Assembly (NCBI GenBank): GCA_030583865.1 | Contig: CP129479.1 | Coordinates: 62,001 to 126,000, forward strand | DNA: 64,000 nucleotides | Reading direction: 5' to 3' | Source: Thermodesulfobacteriota bacterium | Lineage (GTDB): Bacteria; Desulfobacterota; GWC2-55-46 | In this document: positions 57,272 to 64,000 of the stretch, in pieces | Numbering within the stretch: position 1 is the first letter of the stretch | How the letters are laid out: each line of letters opens with the position of its first letter | Notes under the pieces: model-generated | Told to the model about the DNA's origin: nothing | Database searches by the model: none | What the model saw: the letters and a program-made list of their open reading frames with translations, nothing else | Position numbers and translations under genes: made by a program

Positions 57272-57395
57272 TTCGACGAAGCGAGGCTCCTTTGTATTTT
57301 ATCCAGGGAGAATCGCAGTGAGCGCATCTTCTTTTGAAAGTATCAGACCGGCTCACTTCAAAGACCTTTCTGCATTCCAGGCATTCATATTCCAT
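57243..57395 (-). CDS. 50-residue zinc-ribbon protein (Com-like) between gemA and mor
   Basis: ATG 57395 opens a 50-codon frame encoding MEYECLECRKVFEVSRSDTF, then a second CxxC (Cys24, Cys27) in RRCAHCDSPWIKY and a charged end. This is a classic four-cysteine ribbon like Mu Com, the small zinc protein that activates translation of mom, or like FmdB. It overlaps both neighbours, by 11 bases with the gemA-like stop and 29 with mor, which argues for a coupled operon. It is conserved-looking and very likely translated. Confidence 0.7.
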   Translation of the reverse strand: MEYECLECRKVFEVSRSDTFKRRCAHCDSPWIKYKGASLRRNEQEEKRAE

Positions 57396-57816
57396 GTTCG
57401 CCCTCTTTCTTGTTCAGTTCCTTTATCCTTTCCTTGAATGCCTTTAGCTCCGCGACCTTCATGAACCTGTAATGCGTGTAGGCGCCCTTGAGCCCGTGGC
57501 TGTTGATGAACGCCAGGAGAGGCTTCTTGAACTCCTCGCCCCACCTGGCCCTTGCCGCGGCCTCGAGCTCGAGGAGTAGCCCGGTCTTGCTGCTATCGAA
57601 TTTCTGGTAGCCGGACTGCATGTATATTTTGGTCACATGGTCAAGGACCTTGAAGAGTTCTTTGGAGGATGCCTCGGACAGGCGCTTCCCTATCACGGAG
57701 GGCGCTATCCTTTCGCGCAGCTCGTCGGATTCAATGCCGTACTGCCTGGCCTTGGCGAATAGGGACTGAAGCAGCCTCTGCCTCGGCTCGGTCTTCGGGA
57801 ACGATTTACACTCCAT
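57385..57816 (-). CDS. GemA/gp16 family regulator (DUF1018)
   Basis: A 143-residue protein of the Mu gp16 family. It has the typical 'RQRLLQSLFAKARQYGIESDELRERIAPSVIGKRLSEASSKELFKVLDHV' pattern and later 'LEAAARARWGEEFKKPLLAFINS'. GemA of Mu modulates host gene expression and DNA replication. It precedes mor as in the Mu genome. It overlaps the upstream gene by 11 bases and the downstream zinc ribbon by 11. Confidence 0.82.
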   Translation of the reverse strand: MECKSFPKTEPRQRLLQSLFAKARQYGIESDELRERIAPSVIGKRLSEASSKELFKVLDHVTKIYMQSGYQKFDSSKTGLLLELEAAARARWGEEFKKPLLAFINSHGLKGAYTHYRFMKVAELKAFKERIKELNKKEGEHGI

Positions 57817-58180
57817 CTATGTCCAGCCTCCCTTGCCTGAATATCTCCTCGATGCTCGACTTCGAGAGCGCCGCCGCCCGGACCAGGCACATGATGCCGC
57901 GGTGCCTAAGGCTCTTTATCTGCCGGTCGAGCTCCGCCTGGTCGGTTATGACGTAAAAGCCCGGCGGGTTGCCCGTGCTGCTGCCTATCAATTTGCCGTG
58001 CTCCCTGATGAGGTGCGAGACTATCTCCCGGACCTTCACTCCCTCGATCCCGGTCTTCCAGGCGAGGGCGTCCGCCTTGATGGCGTTATCCCGGCCCCTG
58101 TGCGCCTCGATGATCTCCCAAACCCTGTATTCCTCGGCGCTCAAACCCTGCTGGAATATGTCGAGCTGGTCAGCGGTCAT
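57806..58180 (-). CDS. Phage protein with winged-helix-like core
   Basis: From ATG 58180 (MTADQLDIFQQGLSAEE), a 124-residue protein. 'EYRVWEIIEAHRGRDNAIKADALAWKTGIEGVKVREIVSHLIREHG' reads like a winged helix with the typical short wing 'GFYVITDQAELDRQI' after it. A C-terminal helix pair ends 'SSIEEIFRQGRLDIDGV'. It may regulate early genes or bind DNA ends. The open frame extends 13 codons further, to 58219. It overlaps gemA by 11 bases. Confidence 0.68.
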   Translation of the reverse strand: MTADQLDIFQQGLSAEEYRVWEIIEAHRGRDNAIKADALAWKTGIEGVKVREIVSHLIREHGKLIGSSTGNPPGFYVITDQAELDRQIKSLRHRGIMCLVRAAALSKSSIEEIFRQGRLDIDGV

Positions 58181-58520
58181 ACCTGATACAAAAACCCCTA
58201 CTGAGTATATCCAGTGCATAGACCCCGGCGCCCGGACAGCTATGATGATTCCAGTAGTTCAGAAATTTTTCTCTTTTCCCCGAACACATGGAGCGTAAGA
58301 TCATGCGCACCTTTCGCCAATCATCTGCATGGGACTTCCGCATCATCTCCAACCATGAATCAAGACTTTCCTGCATCCTATTCTGGTATTCTTCTGCGCA
58401 TTTGACCAGGGCGGGGAACAGCGGTACTTTTTGGAGTTCTCTTTTGCGCCTGCGCTCCCCATATCCGGGCTTTATTTTTCTCCTCCCCGGCTTTAATAGC
58501 TGGCAACGGCTAAATCTCAA
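58170..58520 (-). CDS. Phage hypothetical protein, basic and helical
   Basis: A 116-residue frame starting with TTG 58520 in an overlap with the preceding gene's stop. The first half is strongly basic (KPGRRKIKPGYGERRRKREL) and the second helical with several cysteines and tryptophans. No family is recognised. The coupling at both ends supports translation, but the start codon is weak and base composition is lower in GC than the neighbours, so confidence is limited. Confidence 0.45.
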   Translation of the reverse strand: MRFSRCQLLKPGRRKIKPGYGERRRKRELQKVPLFPALVKCAEEYQNRMQESLDSWLEMMRKSHADDWRKVRMILRSMCSGKREKFLNYWNHHSCPGAGVYALDILSRGFCIRYDR

Positions 58521-58768
58521 GTGCGCTCCTTATTTTTTCTGGCTTGATCCCATCCCATCAAGGCAGCAGTTGCCTCGTTAGAGATGCGAATTCCAAGCAT
58601 CTTCAGATATGCAATCGCAAGCGTCTGCCCCGGCTCCGGGGCTTCCATTTTTTTTGCATACCTAATAAGGCGTTTCGTCGCTTTTAAATCACCGATGAGC
58701 TTTGTAACCTTTTTCCACTCAGGTGATTGTGTTCTCCGTCTTTTCTTTCGCATGCTTCTCCCGGTCAT
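58517..58768 (-). CDS. Phage hypothetical protein
   Basis: From ATG 58768 (MTGRSMRKKRRRTQSPEWKK), an 83-residue protein. The start is basic, the centre helical (LIGDLKATKRLIRYAKKMEA), and the end reads 'LKMLGIRISNEATAALMGWDQ'. ATG 58753 is an alternative start. The extended frame to 58975 lies inside the upstream gene and is unlikely. It lies in a stretch with lower GC than the rest of the phage. A hairpin (gcaccg...cggtgc) lies just upstream of the start. Not recognised. Confidence 0.5.
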   Translation of the reverse strand: MTGRSMRKKRRRTQSPEWKKVTKLIGDLKATKRLIRYAKKMEAPEPGQTLAIAYLKMLGIRISNEATAALMGWDQARKNKERT

Positions 58769-58817
58769 CATCAGGCACCGCCTTACGGTGCGACGGGGCT
58801 TAGCCCCGTTTCGACCT

Positions 58818-59345
58818 TTATATTTTTGGCTCTTCTGAAGATGCGGAGCTCGAACAGCCACCAGTGAGCCTCTTTTCGATCTCTTCCGTTTTAGCAGCCT
58901 GCCCCTTCTGGTAAGGCATCCAGACGGCATAGCCATCTTCGTTCGGAACAGCCTCGCCCTGAACGAGCTCGACACCGATGTGGCTGTGCCTCTCTCCGCA
59001 CTCGTCGAAGACGACCAGGTTTACGCAGGTTTCGGAATGGACTTTAGTGATGAGGGCAGCAAGCGGTTCCTCGGCACCAACCCCCCTGTTCCTGTAGTAA
59101 TGAACGACCCTTCCTACTGTCGGACGTATTACCGGTCCGGTCTTTACTATTTTCTTCTCTTCCATCTTTTTCACCTCCTTCCTCTCCTTGTAATCTTTAC
59201 ACTTCCGTCCCGGCTCGACCCATGCCCCTTTCAAGGCACACCAGATTTTTCCCTTCTTATAGCCCATCGGAGCCCAATAGAGGCACGTATCGAGACAGAA
59301 GGGCAGAAGCCCTTGTGTCTCCTCCTCCGTCCACATCGGGTTCAC
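58818..59345 (-). CDS. Phage protein, possibly two-product gene with internal start
   Basis: A 175-residue frame with two parts. Residues 1-60 contain four spaced cysteines (C17, C21, C36, C49) in 'FCLDTCLYWAPMG' and 'IWCALKGAWVEPGRKCKDY', a possible metal or iron-sulfur site. Residues 61-175 form a beta-rich domain ('RPTVGRVVHYYRNRG', 'PLAALITKVHSETCVNLVVFDECG') typical of early phage proteins. A strong aaggaggtg site stands just before an in-frame ATG at 59165 (Met61), so the second domain is probably also or mainly made alone as a 115-residue protein. Confidence 0.65.
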   Translation of the reverse strand: MNPMWTEEETQGLLPFCLDTCLYWAPMGYKKGKIWCALKGAWVEPGRKCKDYKERKEVKKMEEKKIVKTGPVIRPTVGRVVHYYRNRGVGAEEPLAALITKVHSETCVNLVVFDECGERHSHIGVELVQGEAVPNEDGYAVWMPYQKGQAAKTEEIEKRLTGGCSSSASSEEPKI

Positions 59346-59662
59346 GCGGCCCTCCTTTTTCTATCGTGTTCAAGGAGCCGGAGAATCCTCCCGCATCTCT
59401 CTTCCGTCATCTCTATAAAGGAAATCCCCTGACGAATCTGCGAAAGGTTTTCCTTGAGGCCGGTGAGCCCATGCCGGAGCTGGTCCTGCATTGCAAGAGC
59501 GAAGGTATCCAGCTTTCCGTATCCCGCGCCCACGAGCGTATCTGCTATCTCGCAGGCGAGCTGCTCTGTTGCAATAGACTTGTGTTTTTTGAGCACGTCG
59601 AAGACTATCTCCATCATGCTCGCGTAATCGTTCGGCACATTCTTGACCGTTTCATTGTTCAT
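59342..59662 (-). CDS. Phage early hypothetical protein
   Basis: A 106-residue helical, slightly charged protein ('YASMMEIVFDVLKKHKSIATEQLACEIADTLVGAG' followed by 'LDTFALAMQDQLRHGLTG'). It starts 11 bases inside the upstream gene and its end overlaps the following one by four bases. No named family is recognised. Position in the early operon suggests a role in replication-transposition or host takeover. Confidence 0.65.
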   Translation of the reverse strand: MNNETVKNVPNDYASMMEIVFDVLKKHKSIATEQLACEIADTLVGAGYGKLDTFALAMQDQLRHGLTGLKENLSQIRQGISFIEMTEERCGRILRLLEHDRKRRAA

Positions 59663-60179
59663 CGTTTCTCCTCCACGGCAGTTTACTGATCGCCTCTCCT
59701 ATCGGAGCCGGTCTGTCCCCCGGCTCGACCGGCCCCTCCCTCCGTCCGGTCCGGAGCCGCGCCTCCCTCTCCCTCAATTCCTTCTCCGCCTGTGCCGAGC
59801 GGCGCTTTGCCTCTTCTTCCGATATCGAGATGAGGACCTTCTTAAGGTAGTTGTGGTTCTCAAGCCCCGCCTCGAAGCGCTTGTTGCAGACCGTCTTCAT
59901 GCCCTGGACGATCCCGGCCTTCGATATCTCATAGACCCGCTTCTGAAAGGCGAACTTCTCGCCGGTCCAGATATCGCGCACCTCGGTAAGTATTCGGAGA
60001 AGCTTGGCTGGCTTGAGCGGCCTGGTGGTCTGGAAGAGCTCCGAGTACTCGAAGACGAGCCTGCTGTGCGGGGCGAAGTCGGCCTGCATCTCTATGATCG
60101 CGATGAGGTCCTTATCCTTCGTCGCTTCCCGCACGTCGTACTCGTAAATGCACCTCGGGCATTTGAGCTTAAAGGACAT
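59652..60179 (-). CDS. Phage early protein with an N-terminal zinc-like motif
   Basis: A 175-residue protein. It begins MSFKLKCPRCIYEYDVREAT with one CxxC; no second pair is seen nearby, so the motif may dimerise around a metal or bind it with His/Asp residues. The middle is helical (ELFQTTRPLKPAKLLRILTEVRDIWTG), then a long charged helix (EEEAKRRSAQAEKELREREARLR) and a proline-rich end. Its ATG overlaps the SpoVG-like stop by one base. Function unknown. Confidence 0.65.
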   Translation of the reverse strand: MSFKLKCPRCIYEYDVREATKDKDLIAIIEMQADFAPHSRLVFEYSELFQTTRPLKPAKLLRILTEVRDIWTGEKFAFQKRVYEISKAGIVQGMKTVCNKRFEAGLENHNYLKKVLISISEEEAKRRSAQAEKELREREARLRTGRREGPVEPGDRPAPIGEAISKLPWRRNDEQ

Positions 60180-60463
60180 CAGGCCCTGGGCCTCCGTACC
60201 GGTCCTTTTGCGGCGACCCTCCTGTACTCCTCGAGTACCGCCCTCTCCACCATCTCCCGCGCGCCGCGCGTCACGGGGAAGGCCAGGTCCTTATGAGATC
60301 CGTCCTTGAGCTTTTTGGAGGGCATGGCGACTATCATGCCGCCCGGCCCCTCGACCACCCTTATATCCCTTATGGCAAAGCTTCCGCCGATGGTTATCGA
60401 GGCGTATGCCCTGAGCCTGCCGCCGTCCGAAAATGGAGTAACCCTTACCTCTGTCACCTGCAT
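60179..60463 (-). CDS. SpoVG-like nucleic-acid-binding protein
   Basis: A 94-residue SpoVG family protein. The family core is clear: 'LRAYASITIGGSFAIRDIRVVEGPGGMIVAMPSKKLKDGSHKDLAFPVTRGAREMVERAVLEEY'. SpoVG of Bacillus and Staphylococcus binds DNA and RNA and affects septation, sporulation and virulence genes. Here it is in the early operon of a transposable phage, between Gam and small unknown genes. It has its full length, with a short basic end (KGPVRRPRA) that may add nucleic-acid affinity. Confidence 0.87.
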   Translation of the reverse strand: MQVTEVRVTPFSDGGRLRAYASITIGGSFAIRDIRVVEGPGGMIVAMPSKKLKDGSHKDLAFPVTRGAREMVERAVLEEYRRVAAKGPVRRPRA

Positions 60464-60481
60464 CTGCGTCCTCCTCTTCGC

Positions 60482-61000
60482 CTAAGCTTCCTCGTTTTCC
60501 GCGCCCTTGAGGAGCGCGGCCACCATTTTCTCAACGTCGCTGGCCACCGGCTTTATGACGACCACATCCCCGGTCTCCTCGACCGACACGCCGAGCCTCC
60601 GCAGGTCCCTCGCGTCCAGGCCGTCCAGCGCCTGCTTGTCCGGAGTCTCCTTCGTTCTGATCAGTAGCTCGACCTGCTCCGGAAAGTGCTTCTTTATAAG
60701 CTGGACGACCATGTCCGGGTCGCTCCATTCCAATTTGCCCTTGCCCTTCTTGAAGCCCACCTTCACGCCGTGGAAGATAAGCGTCTTCGGTTTTACGAAC
60801 GCCTCGGGGTGGGCCTCAAGCGCGGCCTTGAGTTTCTGCTCGGCCTCGGCTACCTTAGCGAGCGTCTTCCTGATGCCGGGGAGCTTCTGCCTCTTTATGA
60901 GGTCCAACTCGTCGTTGAACGCGCTCACGCGCTCAGAGAGGAGGTCCCTCAGCTCCGAGTATGCCCTTGTGAGTCCTTCGATATGCTCGACTGCTGACAT
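60482..61000 (-). CDS. Host-nuclease inhibitor (Mu Gam family)
   Basis: A 172-residue Gam-like protein. The family pattern is 'DELDLIKRQKLPGIRKTLAKVAEAEQKLKAALEAHPEAFVKPKTLIFHGVKVGFKKGKGKLEW', then 'ELLIRTKETPDKQALDGLDARDLRRLGVSV' and 'DVVVIKPVAS'. Gam binds the ends of linear DNA as a Ku-like dimer and shields it from RecBCD. In this operon it follows transposase B, as expected. ATG 61000 has a ggagaa-type ribosome site, and the gene is 13 bases after B. Confidence 0.9.
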   Translation of the reverse strand: MSAVEHIEGLTRAYSELRDLLSERVSAFNDELDLIKRQKLPGIRKTLAKVAEAEQKLKAALEAHPEAFVKPKTLIFHGVKVGFKKGKGKLEWSDPDMVVQLIKKHFPEQVELLIRTKETPDKQALDGLDARDLRRLGVSVEETGDVVVIKPVASDVEKMVAALLKGAENEEA

Positions 61001-61013
61001 TGCCGTTCTCCTT

Positions 61014-61961
61014 TTACGCTACTCCCTTGCGCCTGAGCACGTCGGTTATCGCCCGGCGCGCGTCGTGGTAGGTGTCGTCCGTGAGCGTGCCCTGCTTTTC
61101 GTTCGTGACCAGACTGAGGGTCGATTTGGGTATGCCCGTTTCCGCCGCGAGCTCCCCGAGGGATATATTCACGCGCTTCATGACTTCCTTGAACCCGCCG
61201 CCGTATAAGTCGAAGACTTCGAGGACCGAGACGGTCTTTTGCCCGATCTCTATGGCCTTGCTCATGAGGTTGAGGAGTATCTCCTGGAGGTCGAGGTAGT
61301 TCCTGGTGCCGGTGAGACGGGAAACGGCCTCCACGGCGTCCGGCTCGAAGCTCTTCCCGACCGTGTTCCTGGTATACTCGCGGACCTCCGAGTCGGTGAG
61401 CCCCTTCATGAAAACGGTGTCGCTCCTGAGCCGCACCTCGTCTACATACTTCTTCCGCATGGGGTCGTACTGTCCTATCATGACGACTGTGAAGAGCGGG
61501 CTCTGCCCCATCCACTCCATCTCCCGGAAGGTCTTCAAGGCCCGGAGCGTCTGCCCGTGCATGCGGTGGGCCTCCTCGAGGATGAGCACTATCGGCTTCT
61601 CGCGCGAGGCCTCGCCTAATATCCTCCGTATCTGCCTGGCGCGGACCTCCTTGGTCCGTTTGCACGACTCGTTCGATAAGCCGAGGATAAGGGCCTTCTC
61701 TATGTCCGAGACGACCACGCGCTCCTTGTCGGGCGTTATGAGCCTCACCATGTGCGCGTCTATCTCCCGGAAGGCTATCTCAAGGGCGCTCGTTTTCCCG
61801 AAGCCCCAGGACGCCACCACCGACACCATAGCTTTGGATTCAATAGCCATCTTGAGGAGCCGCTTGAGCCGCAGGCTGTCGGCCGTCTCCATCCTGAAGC
61901 CTTTGAAGGGGTCTTTCGAGTAACCGAATTCCGCAAGCACTTCCAACCTTGATACTGCCAT
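61014..61961 (-). CDS. Transposition ATPase B (Mu gpB family)
   Basis: A 315-residue AAA ATPase that selects target DNA and activates transposase A. Walker A is 'VASWGFGKTSALE', Walker B 'PIVLILEEAHRM', and an arginine finger candidate lies in 'VRLRSDTVFMKGL'. After the ATPase lid comes a C-terminal helix-turn-helix, 'NISLGELAAETGIPKSTLSLV'. In Mu the DNA-binding helix-turn-helix of B is at the N-terminus, so the order differs here. It starts with ATG 61961, 19 bases after A. Confidence 0.92.
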   Translation of the reverse strand: MAVSRLEVLAEFGYSKDPFKGFRMETADSLRLKRLLKMAIESKAMVSVVASWGFGKTSALEIAFREIDAHMVRLITPDKERVVVSDIEKALILGLSNESCKRTKEVRARQIRRILGEASREKPIVLILEEAHRMHGQTLRALKTFREMEWMGQSPLFTVVMIGQYDPMRKKYVDEVRLRSDTVFMKGLTDSEVREYTRNTVGKSFEPDAVEAVSRLTGTRNYLDLQEILLNLMSKAIEIGQKTVSVLEVFDLYGGGFKEVMKRVNISLGELAAETGIPKSTLSLVTNEKQGTLTDDTYHDARRAITDVLRRKGVA

Positions 61962-61980
61962 CTCTCCACCTCCGAGTTAG

Positions 61981-63564
61981 TTAACCGGCGCTTGCGCGCC
62001 TGATCTCGATCTCCGCCCTGAGCTCAAGGGCAAAGTCCCTCACGAATTCCTTTTTCATGCCGTTTTCTGCGATCAGCTCCTCTATGCCCCTCCTTTCGAC
62101 CGCCGATATCCCGGTTCCCACTATTGAGATAAGCTCCCTGAAAGCCTCTTCCATGCTGGCGTATGTCGTGGTGTCGAACGGGTCCTCGATTTCGCGCTCG
62201 GTCTCCCTAATAGGCAGCTCGACTATGCGCCCGTCCTTTTCCCGCGATTCCGTATAGGGCAGGGCGGCGTCCGAGATATTGAGGCTCGCCGCTTCCTTTA
62301 CGGCCTTCTGGTGCGGCGTTTCCGGGTGGGCCCTGTATTCCCCAAGGGGGACCGGCGCGAACCTCATGACTTCGTATTTGTCACCGGTCGATATCTCCTG
62401 GACTACGAGCCTGTCCTCAAAGACCCCTTCAAAGACCCATACCTCGGCCTCATGCAGGCCCTTGACCTCGTATATGCCACCCTCGTATTGCAGGATACCG
62501 TCCGCGCCGACCTTCCTCTTTGCCCGGCGCGCCGCTGTCGCCAGCGCGTTCTCGGGTATAGTGACAATGCCTCCGTGCAGGCGTATCCTGCCCCACGCCT
62601 GCATCCGGGTTATCTCCCGCTCGAAGCGGTGCGGCATGCTGTTGTACTCTTCAAGGTATGCATCGAGCCGCCTGTTAAGCTCCGCCTCGGTAATCTCGTA
62701 TTTCTGCCAGTCGTCCACCGCGAAGAAGGGCTTCTCGAACCGTTGCCATGCAGTCCGCCAGGGCCGCTCTATCTTGCCGTGAGCTTCCTTTTCGTATGGC
62801 ATCATCTCCGGCAGGGCGACATCGAGCCGTCTTATGAGGTCCTGCGAGGGGAGGCCTTTTTTGAGGACGCCCTGGTCCGCGAGGAGTTGCTCGGGAAGGC
62901 CTATCTCCGACCACGCCCGCTGGAGGAAGAGGAGGGCATCGGCCATCGATTCGCCGGCGGCAATCGTGTAGCGGGCGAGCATGCGCCCCGAGTGGTCGTC
63001 CACCAGGCCGTATATCCAGGGCCTTAGCCGGTCGCACGGGATCGGCTTGTTCTTGTAGCCGTTCGCGCCGGGCCGGTGGATCCTGAGCACGTAGTCGTTG
63101 CCGACCCTGCGGTGAACGTAGAAGAACTTCGACGATGAGGCGTCTATGTGGTGGGCCAGGTTGGGCCTCTCGGCCTGGTAGCGTGTGAAGCGTCGCTTCC
63201 TTCTCGTCACGCCGGTTTCCCGCATTATCCTGTCGAAGGTGCCGATTGCCACTGATAGGGCCTCTTCCGGTATGAGGCCGCGCCTGGCGGCTATCTCAAC
63301 GGCCTGGTCCGTCGATATCTCCCCGGCGCCGTCGGGCGGGCGCTTCTTAACCATCGCGACTGCCTTCGCCCACGCGCGGTATTCGGGCCGCCGCGCGCTT
63401 GACGACCGGGCCTTTTTCGGGCCGTCAGCGGCAATGCGGTACACCTGCTGGAGACTTACGCCAAGGACCTCGGCCCACCGCCGGGCTATGACCGACTTGT
63501 GTCCGTGCGGGGCTTCCCGGAGCTCGCGCCTTATCTGCTCGACTATCGCGGACGAGACCGCCAT
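61981..63564 (-). CDS. Transposase A (Mu-type DDE recombinase)
   Basis: A 527-residue MuA-like transposase. The N-terminal helix-turn-helix region (SVIARRWAEVLGVSLQQVYRI) is followed by a second DNA-binding part. The rve core (about 130-330) has the DDE acids in 'LAHHIDASSSKFFY', 'QLLADQGVLKKGL' and 'EAHGKIERPWRTAW'. A beta-barrel (about 340-410) and a helical C-terminus complete it; the C-terminus contacts ATPase B in Mu. It is shorter than MuA (663 residues), close to the B3/D3112 group. Intact frame, so probably active. Confidence 0.94.
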   Translation of the reverse strand: MAVSSAIVEQIRRELREAPHGHKSVIARRWAEVLGVSLQQVYRIAADGPKKARSSSARRPEYRAWAKAVAMVKKRPPDGAGEISTDQAVEIAARRGLIPEEALSVAIGTFDRIMRETGVTRRKRRFTRYQAERPNLAHHIDASSSKFFYVHRRVGNDYVLRIHRPGANGYKNKPIPCDRLRPWIYGLVDDHSGRMLARYTIAAGESMADALLFLQRAWSEIGLPEQLLADQGVLKKGLPSQDLIRRLDVALPEMMPYEKEAHGKIERPWRTAWQRFEKPFFAVDDWQKYEITEAELNRRLDAYLEEYNSMPHRFEREITRMQAWGRIRLHGGIVTIPENALATAARRAKRKVGADGILQYEGGIYEVKGLHEAEVWVFEGVFEDRLVVQEISTGDKYEVMRFAPVPLGEYRAHPETPHQKAVKEAASLNISDAALPYTESREKDGRIVELPIRETEREIEDPFDTTTYASMEEAFRELISIVGTGISAVERRGIEELIAENGMKKEFVRDFALELRAEIEIRRASAG

Positions 63565-63567
63565 CGG

Positions 63568-64000
63568 CTATTGGGCCTCCCCGTTCACATAGGCATCCCA
63601 GTCCGAGACGAAGAGCTTGAAGCGTTTCTCAACCCTGGTCTGGATGGCCTCGACCTTTGCCTGGAGTTCCGGGTGGTCGAGGATGCGCGAGTCTTTCATG
63701 AACCTCCGGAGCGCCGTGTCGAACTCGTCGGCGAGCTCGTCAATGAGCTGCATCTGCCCGACGCACCAGGAGGCGTCCTTGCCCTCGGGGTCGAAGGCCT
63801 TGAGGCGCTCGACCTCCTTGATCAGGGCCTTTTTCTCGGTCTCGATGTTCTTGACCTCGGCCTTGACGACCTTCTCTGTCTCGTTTTTGAGCTTTTTAAT
63901 GAGGTCGCGCATTTCCTTGACGGACATGCGATGGAGTTCATCGATGGTGTTTCCTGCCAGAACCCCCTTAGACTCAAGCTCTTTCAGGTCTTCTTCTGGG
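63568..64000 (-). CDS. Phage coiled-coil protein running off the window edge
   Basis: The frame is open from the right edge (PEEDLKELESKGVLAGNTID) through the methionine at 63927 to the stop at 63568, so the true start is probably outside the window. Visible are at least 144 residues: a helical start, a highly charged coiled coil (KNETEKVVKAEVKNIETEKK), then 'KDASWCVGQMQLIDELADEFDTALRRFM' and a helical end. It lies four bases before the transposase start, in the place of small early regulators. No family recognised. Confidence 0.65.
   Translation of the reverse strand, partial: PEEDLKELESKGVLAGNTIDELHRMSVKEMRDLIKKLKNETEKVVKAEVKNIETEKKALIKEVERLKAFDPEGKDASWCVGQMQLIDELADEFDTALRRFMKDSRILDHPELQAKVEAIQTRVEKRFKLFVSDWDAYVNGEAQ

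Larger units (their letters stand above)
33351..64000 (-). mobile_element. Mu-like transposable prophage (left end outside the window)
   Basis: About 30.6 kb of closely packed minus-strand genes. Transposase A and ATPase B lie at the early end, and a complete head, tail and lysis gene set follows in Mu order (gp16, Mor, lysozyme, gp25-gp31, protease/scaffold, gpT, gp35-gp37). No tail sheath is found, so the tail is expected to be non-contractile, as in B3 and D3112. The phage right end should lie between about 33,350 and 33,378, but the terminal TG dinucleotide and the 5-base target duplication cannot be assigned because the other end is not visible. Every structural gene frame is intact, so the prophage may be functional. 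Confidence 0.9.

Overview
The window is high-GC DNA from a Gram-negative bacterium. Evidence for this is the outer-membrane lipoproteins (an Slp family protein and an RCC1 lipoprotein), a periplasmic c-type cytochrome, heavy use of GGDEF/EAL signalling and an Aas-type acyltransferase. Gene content and the frequent AGG and ATA codons in a high-GC background resemble Desulfobacterota ('Deltaproteobacteria') genomes. That placement is an inference with modest confidence. The left half (1-33,350) is chromosomal. The right half (about 33,351-64,000) is a Mu-like transposable prophage read almost entirely on the minus strand, with its left end (repressor side) beyond the window.

Host region. Two palindromic repeat elements (89-417) precede a DJ-1/PfpI protein and a large Cache-HAMP-PAS-GGDEF-EAL sensor. 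An 11-gene operon (5,002-12,806) encodes an Mrp/Mbh-type cation/proton antiporter module: subunits E, F, G, a DUF4040 protein, B, C and three MrpD/NuoL-like channels, plus two tiny membrane proteins. It has a good sigma70-like promoter upstream and a strong terminator at its end. Next come typA, a cytochrome c, an RNase H-fold exonuclease, an isoaspartyl peptidase/asparaginase, a cupin, an RCC1 lipoprotein, a REC-GAF-GGDEF regulator, a 1135-residue MFS-PlsC-AMP ligase fusion, a zinc-ribbon protein, a DpnI-type methyl-directed restriction endonuclease facing dgt, and an Slp lipoprotein. A 400-base cluster of three MITE-like palindromes follows. Then come queC, an aminoglycoside-phosphotransferase/AAA kinase gene and hpt, all broken by about ten single-base-type frameshifts within 2.4 kb. 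An MJ0042 zinc-finger/DUF3426 protein and an unrecognised helical protein end the host part.

Prophage. From right to left (the direction of transcription) it has: an edge-truncated coiled-coil protein; transposase A; ATPase B; a Gam-like nuclease inhibitor; a SpoVG-like protein; several small unknowns; a GemA/gp16-like protein; a 50-residue zinc ribbon; a Mor-like activator; a T4-type lysozyme with a small membrane protein; gp25/gp26-like proteins; terminase (gp27, gp28); portal (gp29); gp30; gpG; protease with an internal scaffold start; a decoration-like protein; the gpT capsid; gp35, gp36 and gp37; a tail tube without a sheath; a tail-assembly chaperone with a canonical -1 slippery heptamer; the tape measure; several tail-tip proteins; and finally a D12-class adenine and a C5 cytosine DNA methyltransferase. 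A Mu-type head joined to a non-contractile tail recalls siphoviral transposable phages such as B3 and D3112.

Most notable points: the frameshift site in the tail chaperone; a DpnI homologue in a genome whose prophage encodes a D12 adenine methylase; a C5 methyltransferase whose recognition region looks genuine in two reading frames; a compact three-way-junction RNA candidate between the tail genes and the methylases; and the variant Mrp operon.
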